Made by a program: the position numbers and the translations under genes. Source: Bittarella massiliensis (ex Durand et al. 2017) (lineage in GTDB: Bacteria > Bacillota > Clostridia > Oscillospirales > Ruminococcaceae). Taken from it: a stretch of 64,000 nucleotides of DNA. The stretch is from the NCBI RefSeq assembly GCF_017566145.1, contig NZ_JABFCL010000001.1, forward strand, positions 372,001 to 436,000. Reading direction: 5' to 3'. Each line of letters starts with the position of its first letter. The stretch's first letter is position 1. A model generated the notes under the pieces. It was not told where the DNA came from, did not search any database, and saw only the letters and a list, made by a program, of their open reading frames with translations. Positions 16,024 through 24,255 of the stretch are shown here, piece after piece.

Positions 16024-17551
16024 CTGCCAGCACCTCCTCTCCGTCCATTTTGCCGCTGAGCATGTACATGCCGATCTCCTGTTCGCTAAGGGTGTCCGCC
16101 GGGGTCTCGGTCACGATCTCCCCCTCGTAGAGGACGGCCAGGGTGTCCGACAGGCGGCGCACCTCGTCCAGATCCGCCGAGATCAGGAGGATGGCGGCCC
16201 CTGCGTCCCGCAGGTTCAGCAACACCTCGTGGATGTATTCCATGGCGCCGATGTCCACCCCGCGGGTGGGCTGGGCGACAATGATGACCTGGGGATTTTC
16301 CTCAAAGACCCGGCCGATGATGACCTTTTGCTGGTTGCCGCCGGAGAGGGCGCTGATGAGGGCCTTCTCGCTGGGGGCCTTGATGCGGTACTCGTCGATG
16401 ACCTTGCGGGAGAAGGCGGTGATGTCGTTCATCTTGAGGAAGAAGCGCCCGGCGAAGCGGTCGCTCCACTGGTAACCCAGGATCAGGTTCTCGCGGATGT
16501 TCAAGTCCTTGATGAGGCCCCGGGCCAGCCGGTCCTCCGGGACGTGGCCCACCCCCTTTTGCAGAAATTGCAGGGGCCCGCCCGTCAAGGGCTCGCCCCG
16601 CAGCAGCACCTGGCCGCTCTCAGGGGTGCGCAGGCCGGTGAGGGCCTCGATGAGCTCGGTCTGGCCGTTGCCCTCGACCCCGGCGATGCCCAAAATCTCC
16701 CCGGCGCGGATGCGCAGGTTGATGTCTTTGAGCACCGGGCCGTGCCGGTCGCGGCAACAGAGGCCCTTGACCTCCAGCACCGTCTCCCCAAACTGCTGGG
16801 CCCGGCGGGTGCTGTCCAGCTCGATGTCCCGTCCCACCATCCACTTGGCCAGCAGGTCGGTGGAACACTGGGCGATGGGGACGCCGGCCTTGACCATCTT
16901 CCCGTCGCGCATCACCGATGCCGAGTCGGAGATGGCCATGGCCTCTTTGAGCTTGTGGGTGATGATGACGACCGTCTTTCCCAGGGAGCGCATCCGGTCG
17001 ATGACCTTGAAGAGCTCGTCCACCTCCTGCGGGGTGAGGACGGCGGTGGGCTCATCGAGGATGAGGATCTGCGCCCCCCGGTAGAGGGCCTTGATGATCT
17101 CCACCCGCTGCTGCTCCCCCACCGACAGATCGCCCACCCGGCGGCCGGCGTCGATCTTAAAGCCGTACTCGCGGATGATCTCGTCCACCGCGTCGATGGC
17201 CTTTTTGCGGTTGAAGTTCCACCAGGACTGGCGCTCCTCCCCCACCACCACGTTTTCGGCCACCGTGAGCACCGGGGTCAGCTGAAAGTGCTGGTGGACC
17301 ATGCCGATGCCGGCGGCGATGGCGTCGCCCGGCTTTTTGAAGTTGACCGGTTTGCCGCCGATGGCGATCTCCCCCCCATTTTTGGAGGTCATGCCGTAGA
17401 GAATTTTCATCAGGGTGGTTTTTCCCGCCCCGTTTTCCCCCACCAGGGCGTGGACTTCGCCCCGGCGAACCCGGAAACTCACGTCGTCGACGGCGAGCAC
17501 CAGGGGGTACTGTTTGGTGATGTGGGTCATTTCAATGTCGTACTGGCACAA
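16007..17551 (-). CDS. Nucleoside ABC transporter ATP-binding protein (NupO/YufO-like)
   Basis: A 514-residue protein with two ABC cassettes. The first has Walker A GENGAGKTT, signature LSVGEQQR and Walker B LILDEPTAVL. The second has a degenerate Walker A (GVEGNGQTE), signature LSGGNQQK and VAQPTRGVD. This asymmetric pair is typical of RbsA/NupO-type importers, where one site is catalytically weak. The start at 17551 is TTG; an in-frame ATG at 17530 has no better RBS. It lies 90 bases after the BMP gene and powers uptake through the two downstream permeases. Confidence 0.9.
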   Translation of the reverse strand: MCQYDIEMTHITKQYPLVLAVDDVSFRVRRGEVHALVGENGAGKTTLMKILYGMTSKNGGEIAIGGKPVNFKKPGDAIAAGIGMVHQHFQLTPVLTVAENVVVGEERQSWWNFNRKKAIDAVDEIIREYGFKIDAGRRVGDLSVGEQQRVEIIKALYRGAQILILDEPTAVLTPQEVDELFKVIDRMRSLGKTVVIITHKLKEAMAISDSASVMRDGKMVKAGVPIAQCSTDLLAKWMVGRDIELDSTRRAQQFGETVLEVKGLCCRDRHGPVLKDINLRIRAGEILGIAGVEGNGQTELIEALTGLRTPESGQVLLRGEPLTGGPLQFLQKGVGHVPEDRLARGLIKDLNIRENLILGYQWSDRFAGRFFLKMNDITAFSRKVIDEYRIKAPSEKALISALSGGNQQKVIIGRVFEENPQVIIVAQPTRGVDIGAMEYIHEVLLNLRDAGAAILLISADLDEVRRLSDTLAVLYEGEIVTETPADTLSEQEIGMYMLSGKMDGEEVLADGKTA

Positions 17552-17582
17552 CCCTCGCTCACTCCCTCTCTCTTACGCAAAT

Positions 17583-17618
17583 CGGGGCCGCGCGGTACTC
17601 GCGTCCGCCGCGGCCCCG
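17583..17618 (-). other. Stable intercistronic hairpin between bmp and ATPase genes
   Basis: CGGGGCCGCG and CGCGGCCCCG form a perfect 10-bp stem with a 16-base loop. There is no T-tract in the minus direction, so it is more likely a 3'-end-stabilising or attenuating hairpin than a full terminator. That would let the binding protein be made in excess over the transporter. Confidence 0.6.
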
Positions 17619-17641
17619 TCTGCTCAATCCGATGTCAAATC

Positions 17642-18736
17642 TCACTTGGCGGGCTGATAGACATTCTGCTTCAGCCAATTTTCCAGCTCAGATTTCTGGC
17701 CCGGAGGGACCAGTTTCCCCTCTTCCATCTCTTTCTTGATGGCGTCCACCTGGTCGATGATCTCCTGGGGAACTTTGACGTTGGAACCCTCGACGGTGTA
17801 GCCGGTGCCGCCGCCGATGATGCCGATCTCGTGGATGCCCGGCTCCCAGGTGCCGTCGATGAGCTTTTTCACCTCGTTGTAGGCGATGTTGCGCACGTCC
17901 TTGAGGGAGGTGGCGACGATGTGGTCGGGCTCGACCTCGTTCTGGTTGGAGCCCACGCCGAAGGCGTAACGATTGGCCTCGACCGCGGCGTTAAAGACAC
18001 CCAGGCCGGAACCGCCGGCGATGTGCTGGATAAAGTCGGCGCCCTTGTCGTACATGGTCAGGGCCATCTCTTTGGCCTTGCCGGGGTCGGTGAAGGAGCC
18101 GATGGTGGCCTGCAGGACGGTGGCGTTGGGGTTGGTGTAGCGGACCCCCGCCTCAAAGCCCACGGTGCCCTCCACCAGGGCGGGCTGCTCGGAGCCCAGC
18201 AGGCAGCCGACCACGCTCTTGTCCTTGTTGGCCAGGGGCATATCGCTGTTGGTGGCAAGCCCCGCCAGGCAGCCACAGAGGAAGGTCTGCTGGGGCCAGA
18301 TGGTGGCGATGGAGTTGACGTTGGGCAGTTCGATGTTGCCGTCGAGCCAGCTGAACTTCTGGTCGGGGAACTCGGCCGCGACCTTGGTGATGCCGTCCTT
18401 CTGGTCAACGCCGGCCAGGAAGATCAGGTCGTACTCGCCGCTCTCGGCGTACATCCGCTGCACCTGGTCGTAGTCGCTCTTGGAGGCGGGAGAGGCGTAG
18501 TCCAGGGTGATCCCCAGCTCTTCCTGGGCCTTGACCAGTCCCTCGTAGGACATGTCGTTCATGTTCTTGTCGCCCAGCCCGTTGGGGCCGATGACCAGCC
18601 CGATCTTGATGTCCTTGCCGGGCTTGTCGCTGCCGCTGTCCCCCTTGTCCTCTCCCCCGCCGCAGGCGGTGAGAGACAGGGTCATGGCGCCGGCCAGCAG
18701 GAGGGCCAACAGCCGCTTTTTGCCTTCTCGTTTCAT
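17642..18736 (-). CDS. BMP family nucleoside-binding lipoprotein
   Basis: A 364-residue protein from the ATG at 18736 (RBS AGGAGCG). It has a lipoprotein signal peptide with lipobox LTAC at Cys25, a GGGEDKGDSGSDK linker, then a BMP/Med domain: KIGLVIGPNGLGDKNMNDMSYEG, LIFLAGVDQKDGITKVAAEFPDQKFSWLD, GADFIQHIAGGSGLGVFNAA. BMP proteins bind nucleosides outside the membrane and hand them to a Nup-type permease; purine nucleosides are the usual ligand. It heads the transporter operon and follows the YesN-type regulator gene by about 180 bases, with its own promoter between. Confidence 0.92.
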   Translation of the reverse strand: MKREGKKRLLALLLAGAMTLSLTACGGGEDKGDSGSDKPGKDIKIGLVIGPNGLGDKNMNDMSYEGLVKAQEELGITLDYASPASKSDYDQVQRMYAESGEYDLIFLAGVDQKDGITKVAAEFPDQKFSWLDGNIELPNVNSIATIWPQQTFLCGCLAGLATNSDMPLANKDKSVVGCLLGSEQPALVEGTVGFEAGVRYTNPNATVLQATIGSFTDPGKAKEMALTMYDKGADFIQHIAGGSGLGVFNAAVEANRYAFGVGSNQNEVEPDHIVATSLKDVRNIAYNEVKKLIDGTWEPGIHEIGIIGGGTGYTVEGSNVKVPQEIIDQVDAIKKEMEEGKLVPPGQKSELENWLKQNVYQPAK

Positions 18737-18800
18737 TTCTTCTCGCTCCTTTGTCTGGTTTGCGGGGGCGCTTTGTCCCCCGCCGTTTTTTCCTGTCTCT

Positions 18801-18830
18801 ATTGTAGAATTTTGCCGTCCCCCCTGTCGA
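18801..18830 (-). promoter_or_regulatory. Promoter of the BMP transporter operon
   Basis: On the minus strand TCGACA (18830-18825), an 18-base spacer and TACAAT (18806-18801) lie about 65 bases before the bmp start. The -10 is close to consensus and the -35 matches five of six bases. A weak -35 would suit activation by the adjacent AraC-type regulator. Confidence 0.5.
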
Positions 18831-18916
18831 TGGAGGATTTTGCCGCGGCAGCATAAAAAATTGACAGATCCCCAATCGAAGGAACCTGCCAACTTGTACG
18901 ATCTTGACATTCTGTT

Positions 18917-20344
18917 TTATTCTTGACCCGCGGGCGGGGCGGCCCGCCGCTCCTGTTCGGGGGAGAGGCCCATGTGCTTTTTGTAGAGGCGGGAAAAGTA
19001 GCTGGCGTTTTCATACCCCACCTGCCGGGCCACCTCGGCCATCTTCAAATCGGTGGTGCAGATGAGCTCCCTGGCCCGGGTGAGGCGGTAGGTGGTGAGA
19101 TAGGTGCCGTAGCTGACCCCGGTCTTTTGCTTGAAGAGGCGGCAGAAGTACTCAGGCGAGAGGTGGACACTGCCGGCGATCTTGGTCAGGGAGAGGGTGC
19201 GGTCGCCGTAGTGGCGCTCGATGTAGTGCACGGCGGTGTCGATGGCGGGGGCGTCCCGCTCCTTCTGCCGCTCCTCCACGGCGGCGAGCATCTCCTCCAT
19301 CTGGGCGCGAAAGTCCGCCAGCGAGCGCACCGGCTTGCCCACCCGGCGGGCGTCGGGCTCGACCTCCCGCAGCTCCTGCAGGTAACGGTCCTCCATCTGC
19401 GCCAGCAGCCGGTGGCAGTTTTTGCGCACCCAGTCCACCCGGGCGGGGCCGGCCTGGGAGCCGCGGGCGAGGAAACGCGACAGGTCGCCCCGAATGGCGG
19501 AGACGCCCCCGTAGGCAATCTCGGTGGAGAGGCGCTTGCGCAGGGCGTGCAGGGCGCTGTCCAGCTGGGGCGGCTCCCGGAAATCCCCCCATCGATAGAG
19601 CCCGGGGCAGCCGCTGAGGAAGGCTGTATTCAGGGCCAAAACGGCCTCCTGCAGGGCGTCCTGCAACCCCTCCGCCCCGGAGTGGGGAGCCGAGAGCCCG
19701 ACGGAAAAGGGGGGGTCCCACCCGGGAAATCCGGCTGCGGCGGCGGGGAGAACCGCCTCCCAGCAGTCGCCCCAGAGGACGGGGACCAGGGGGGTGTCGG
19801 GAAGCTGCTTTTGCAGCACCGCCCCCCGGTCCGCCCCCTGCACCGCCACCGCCAGATAGCGGCTGGGGCCATCTGCCCCCAGGCGGCCAGCCAGGGCGGA
19901 CCAGTCCACCCCCTCCGGCTCCTCGATGCGCTCGGCCGCCTCCGGCCCGGCGGGCCGGGGAACGGCGGTGAAGAAGCTCTTCTGGATGTCCGCCAGGGTC
20001 TGGGCCACCTTCCGGGCGGTGATCTCGCTCTTGAGCAGGTAGTCGTAGACCCCCAGCCCCACCGCCCGTTTGGCAAAGGTGAACTCGGCGTGGTTGGTCA
20101 GGATGACAAAGACGGTGCGGGGAAACTGCTCCTTGGCCCGCTCGATGAGGCCGATGCCGTCGAGCCCGGGCATCTTGATGTCGGCAAAGACCACGTCCGG
20201 CGGGCCCTCCGCCATCTTTTCCAGCGCCTCCAGCCCGCCGGCAGCGGTCTCGACCTGGGCTTTCAGCCCGGGGACCTTCTGGGTGAGCACATAGGCAAAC
20301 CAGTCGCGGATGGGCGCCTCGTCGTCGGCAATCAATATCTTCAT
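18917..20344 (-). CDS. YesN-type response regulator with AraC DNA-binding domain
   Basis: A 475-residue protein. The N-terminal receiver (1-~125) has the acidic pair in ILIADDEAPI, the phospho-acceptor Asp in VVFADIKMPGLDG and the conserved Lys in YLLKSEI. A long helical middle of unknown fold follows. The last ~100 residues are an AraC helix-turn-helix pair (LTKIAGSVHLSPEYFCRLFKQKTG.SYGTYL and MAEVARQVGYENASYFSRLYKKHMG). Its ATG overlaps the kinase stop by four bases (ATGA), so the pair is coupled. Its likely target is the BMP transporter promoter just downstream. Confidence 0.9.
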   Translation of the reverse strand: MKILIADDEAPIRDWFAYVLTQKVPGLKAQVETAAGGLEALEKMAEGPPDVVFADIKMPGLDGIGLIERAKEQFPRTVFVILTNHAEFTFAKRAVGLGVYDYLLKSEITARKVAQTLADIQKSFFTAVPRPAGPEAAERIEEPEGVDWSALAGRLGADGPSRYLAVAVQGADRGAVLQKQLPDTPLVPVLWGDCWEAVLPAAAAGFPGWDPPFSVGLSAPHSGAEGLQDALQEAVLALNTAFLSGCPGLYRWGDFREPPQLDSALHALRKRLSTEIAYGGVSAIRGDLSRFLARGSQAGPARVDWVRKNCHRLLAQMEDRYLQELREVEPDARRVGKPVRSLADFRAQMEEMLAAVEERQKERDAPAIDTAVHYIERHYGDRTLSLTKIAGSVHLSPEYFCRLFKQKTGVSYGTYLTTYRLTRARELICTTDLKMAEVARQVGYENASYFSRLYKKHMGLSPEQERRAAPPAGQE

Positions 20345-22164
20345 GCGGGTCCTCCTCCCTCTTCGATGTGGTAGAGCACGCTGGTGCCCAGCCCCTTTTG
20401 GGAGCGCACCTTCAAATAGCTGCCGCTGCCGTAGACCAGTTCCAGCCGGCTGTGGATGTTGGCGATGCCCACGCTGTCGTCCATCTTGATGGAGAAACTC
20501 TTGATGCGCTGCAGCCGCTCCTTGTCGATGCCCTGGCCGTTGTCGGTGACGGTGATGCGGAGCACCCCCGCCCGGTAGCGGGCCCGCACCCGGATTTTGC
20601 AGGGCGGGCCGCCGGTCTGCAGGTTGTGGTAGACGGCGTTTTCGATGGTGGGCTGCAGGATGAAGGAGGGGATCTGCCGCGCCCCTGCCGCCGGGTCAAT
20701 GTCGTAGGCGATGGAGAAGCTGTCCGGGTAGCGGTAGCGGAGGATCTCGGCGTAGTTTTGAATCTGCTCCACCTCCTCCGCCAAGCTCACCTGCTTGTCG
20801 GTCTTGTCGGTGATGTAGCGCATCATCTTCACAAAGCGGATGAGCATCTCCTCGGCCTCGTCGTTTCTGCCCATGGCCACCATGAAGCGGACCGAGGAGA
20901 GGGTGTTGTAGATGAAGTGGGGGTTGATCTGGGCTTGCAAAAAGTCCAGTTCAGCCTTGCGCTTGAGCCGCTCCTCCTCTTTGATGGACTGAATCAGGGA
21001 TTGGGTCTTGGCGGCCATGTTGTTGAAGGAGGAGGCCAGCCGCCCCAGCTCATCCCCCCGCTCCACCGGGGTGCGCACCGCCAACTCCCCCCGGGAGAAG
21101 CGGTCCATCGCCCCCTCCAGGGCGAGGATGGGGCTGGTCATCCAGCGGGTGATGAAGAAGTCGGCCAGGGCCACCAGCAGGACGATGGCCCCCAGCAGCA
21201 AGAGGGCGTAAAAGCGCAGGGCGTGCACCGGCTCCACCAGTTCCGACAGGGGGGTCAGCTCGACAAAGGTGAAGTCGGTGCCCTCCACCGGGGTGCGCAC
21301 CACCATCACCTGTTCCCCCGAGGAGGCGGTGGCCACGCTGTACCCCCCCTCTTTGAAGAGTTCGCTGCGCCAGTTCCCCACCTGCCCGATGGGCTGGCCG
21401 ATGTCGGGCTTGTACCAGCTGGAGAGGACGGCGTCGGCCCCGTCGACCAGGTAGGCCTGCCGGTGCTGGCTGCGGGCCGGGCCCATGGCCTCTGCGTACT
21501 TGGCCTCGCTGATCTTGAAGAAGGTGATCCCCACCGGCTTGCCGGTGATGTGGTCCTTGACCAGCCGCCCTTTGATGATGTAGTAGCGAAAGACGCCGCT
21601 GCCCTTTTCGTCCTTATAGGTACCGCTGGTGACGATGGCCCCGTCGGCGTCCAGCACCTGCTGGTACCACCCCTGGCCCTGCAGGTCCTCCAGTTCGTAG
21701 CGGTCGGAGGCGAGGGTGTTCAGGGACATCCCGTTAAAGCCCACCACATAGGCGTTGATGGCGTATCCGTAGCCGCCCGAGGAGTAGGTGAGGGAGGAGT
21801 AGGGGTCGGCAGCGGCCGTGCCGGCGGATTGGGCGCTCCAGCGGTCCAGCAGCTTGACGCGCGCCTCCCGCTGGCTGGCCTCGTCCACCTGCTCGGCCGG
21901 GGTCTCAAGGGCGGCGATGATGGCGCTGTCCTCGGCCAGGCTGTGGAGGAGCCGGTCGGTGGAGAGGCTGTAGCTGGCCACCGCCTGGGCCAGCTGGGAG
22001 GAGGAGGCCCGCTGCATCTCAAAGAGGTTTTGCTCCAGCGCCTGCTGGGCATTGCCGAAAAGGGCCCAGACCGCCAGCGCCACCACCGAGACCGGCAGGC
22101 AGAACACCAGCAGGAACACCTTGTATTTGATGCTCAGGCCCTGTCTTTTATGCATCCTCGCCAA
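20341..22164 (-). CDS. YesM-type sensor histidine kinase
   Basis: About 607 residues. Membrane segments at ~12-35 and ~310-335 flank an extracellular sensor domain of the dCache type. A HAMP linker follows (ITRWMTSPILALEGAMDRFSRGEL), then the His_kinase box with phospho-acceptor His in QINPHFIYNTLSSV and an HATPase_c domain (PSFILQPTIENAVYH, VTDNGQGID). The start shown is TTG at 22164 with GGGGGGAG six bases upstream; the in-frame ATG at 22155 is an alternative. It phosphorylates the regulator at 18917. YesM/N pairs usually control sugar ABC systems, so association with a BMP nucleoside importer is less usual. Confidence 0.9.
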   Translation of the reverse strand: MARMHKRQGLSIKYKVFLLVFCLPVSVVALAVWALFGNAQQALEQNLFEMQRASSSQLAQAVASYSLSTDRLLHSLAEDSAIIAALETPAEQVDEASQREARVKLLDRWSAQSAGTAAADPYSSLTYSSGGYGYAINAYVVGFNGMSLNTLASDRYELEDLQGQGWYQQVLDADGAIVTSGTYKDEKGSGVFRYYIIKGRLVKDHITGKPVGITFFKISEAKYAEAMGPARSQHRQAYLVDGADAVLSSWYKPDIGQPIGQVGNWRSELFKEGGYSVATASSGEQVMVVRTPVEGTDFTFVELTPLSELVEPVHALRFYALLLLGAIVLLVALADFFITRWMTSPILALEGAMDRFSRGELAVRTPVERGDELGRLASSFNNMAAKTQSLIQSIKEEERLKRKAELDFLQAQINPHFIYNTLSSVRFMVAMGRNDEAEEMLIRFVKMMRYITDKTDKQVSLAEEVEQIQNYAEILRYRYPDSFSIAYDIDPAAGARQIPSFILQPTIENAVYHNLQTGGPPCKIRVRARYRAGVLRITVTDNGQGIDKERLQRIKSFSIKMDDSVGIANIHSRLELVYGSGSYLKVRSQKGLGTSVLYHIEEGGGPA

Positions 22165-22400
22165 ATTCGACTCCCCCCGACAGCATTTTTACACAGCCAT
22201 CATACCGTTGCCGGGCGGGGTTTGTCAATTGAAACGGGGTGGGCACTCCCCCTTTCTGTGGCCGCCGGGCCGTTTTTCCCACGGCCTGCCAGACAGAAAG
22301 AATTGCTTTTTTAAACAAAATGATACACTTATATAAACGGGGAATTGTGTGCTTTTTCATTCGCCCCTGCAAACCCGAATACACCCTCTTTCTGTTGGAC
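22165..22400. other. Intergenic region upstream of the histidine kinase
   Basis: AT-rich DNA at 22300-22345 (ACAAAATGATACACTTATATAAAC) could supply promoters in either direction, but no convincing -35/-10 pair stands out. No gene is seen. Confidence 0.35.
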
Positions 22401-22429
22401 AGTCCTGTTAAAACAGGGCTTCTTTTTTT
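22401..22429 (+). terminator. Intrinsic terminator just upstream of the surface-protein remnant
   Basis: AGTCCTGTT and AACAGGGCT pair over nine positions (one G-U) and are followed by TCTTTTTTT on the + strand. It ends 27 bases before the ATG of the broken surface protein, so transcripts from upstream would stop here. It could be an attenuator or the end of a lost upstream gene. Confidence 0.65.
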
Positions 22430-22456
22430 ATGCTTTATTGACAAAAATTGCTGCGA

Positions 22457-24071
22457 ATGAAAAAGCACACCCTGGCGCCCACTGTCCTGGAGACAGCGGG
22501 TTCCATCACCCCGCGGGAAATGCGGGTGGGCCCCACCGCCACCCCGGCGGAGAAAAGGGTGGGCGAGGCGGTGCCCCTCTACGGGGTGCAGTGGCTGGCA
22601 GCGCCGGACAGCCGGGCTGCCGATCCCTTTAACCGCCCGGTGAGCGACCTGGGTGCCCCCCAGTTCACCTGTCAAAATGGCCATGGAACAGAACTCACCG
22701 CCACCAGCCCGGCGGGCAGTTACGCCCTCAACCTGACCGGCTTTCAGGGCGCCGACGGCGACCTGTGGGAAACCCCCAACTACCAGATAGAGAGCGTCAA
22801 CCCCGCCACGGTGGCGGTGACCCAGGACCAGGGCCAGTACCAGATCACCGGGGCGCGCAAGAATGACAGCGGCTGGTTCACCGGCCCGGTGAGCGTGGCC
22901 CCCACCGCCCAGAGCGACTACCGGCAGATCGCCGACTTGCTGACACCCCCCCTCGCCTGGGGCGAGGGCCTGTCCCTGACCGGTGACGGCGCGCACCCCC
23001 TCCAGGTGCAGCTGCGGCAGGAGGCCACCGGTGCGGTGACCCAGCCGGCATCGGAGACGGTGAAGATCGACAGTGCCGCCCCGGTATTGAGGCCGGGGCA
23101 GGACATCTCCGTCACCTACCGGGACGGCAAGGGACACCCTGTACTGCCGGGCAACGGGGGCTTTGCCCAGCTCTACACCCCCCATCGACCTGGCGGTGCG
23201 GGCCAGCGACGCCACCAGCGGCCTGGCGCACATCGAGTACCTGCTCTACCCCACCGCCGACCCGGCGGATCCCTATACCCCGGCCGCCGATGCCCCCTGG
23301 GTCTGCGATTTGACCCCGGACGAAGACGGCTCCATCGCCATCCCCTTTACCGGCGATTTCCGGGGATTGGTATTCCTGCGGGCCACCGATGTGGCCGGCA
23401 ACCAGCCCCCCCTCTCCTACCCCCTGCTGGTGGACTTGACCCCGCCGGTGATCGCCGGGGTGCAAAACGGAATCTCCATCGGCCAGTTTGCCCCTCAACA
23501 GGTGGGCGGCTCGGTGAACTTGACCCTGCCCACCACCGGGGAGACAGCCGAATACACCCTGGTGGCTGTGGACCTGGCGGGCAATTTGACCGAGTACAAG
23601 GTCACCACCCAACCGGTGAGCGACATCCCCGCCCCCATCGAGGAGGTGACCCCGGACAATGTGTCGGGTGACCACCGGGCGGACATCGAATCGGTGAAGG
23701 AGAAGGCGGAGGAGATTCACCGTGACCCTGACGCCACCCCGGCGCAGAAGGAGGAGCTGGAGGACCTGCGCGACCAGCTGGAAGAGGCCCTCAAACAGGT
23801 GGAAGAGGTGGAGGCGCTGGAAGAGGCCGTCCGCCAGCTGCCCGACGACCTGCGCCAGGCGGACCCCGACGCGCTGGCTGACCTGCGGGAGCGCTATTCC
23901 CAGCTGAATGACCGGCAGCGGGAGAGGATGGATCCCCAGCCGAAGGCCAAGCTGCTGGGCGGGGATACCGCCGACACCGGCGATGACGCCTCCCCCGCCC
24001 TCTGGGGGCTGCTGATGGCGATCGGCGCGCTGGGGCTGGCGGCCGCCAAAAAGCGCCGCCGCGACGCTTAA
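22457..24071 (+). pseudogene. Frameshifted extracellular/surface repeat protein with C-terminal anchor
   Basis: Two overlapping frames encode one protein of ~537 residues. The first runs from 22457 to about 23182 (ending GNGGFAQLYTP); the second resumes as IDLAVRASDATSGLAHIEYLLYP and runs to 24071. The join lies in a run of six C at 23178-23183; with five C the frame would be continuous. The second part has Ig-like/bacterial-surface repeats (LRATDVAGNQPP, LVAVDLAGNLTEYKV), a Glu/Lys coiled region, and a TGDDAS-hydrophobic-KKRRR tail resembling a sortase-type or membrane anchor. The N-terminus has no signal peptide and no RBS, so the 5' end may also be lost. Slipped-strand phase variation or a sequencing error in the C-run are alternatives. 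Confidence 0.75.
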
Positions 24072-24111
24072 GCGAACTTGACAATCCACGCCGCAGCACA
24101 CAGCCCATGAC

Positions 24112-24146
24112 AAAAGAGACCCCGCCATACGGCGGGGTCTCTTTTT
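24112..24146. terminator. Bidirectional intrinsic terminator
   Basis: A perfect 15-bp stem AAAAGAGACCCCGCC/GGCGGGGTCTCTTTT with loop ATAC works in both directions. It ends the surface-protein remnant (+) and the spoIVA transcript (-). Confidence 0.9.
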
Positions 24147-24255
24147 GCCCTTTTGCGCCAGGCGGAACCAGGGGGGCGAGAAATCCCGCGTCCCCCTGGT
24201 TTGCCCGCCGCCGGGCATTTTTAGGCCACCCGTTTTTCACGTCCCTGGGGTTTCT

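Noticed and set aside
15971..18856. A 961-codon + strand open frame antisense to the ABC transporter genes
   Set aside because: It lies opposite three genes with clear family motifs, is Leu/Val/Gly/His/Asp-rich and has no known domain; long antisense frames are expected in GC-rich codon usage.
23160..23190. Programmed ribosomal frameshifting in the surface protein
   Set aside because: No slippery heptamer with downstream pseudoknot of known type is evident; a one-base indel in a C-run is simpler.
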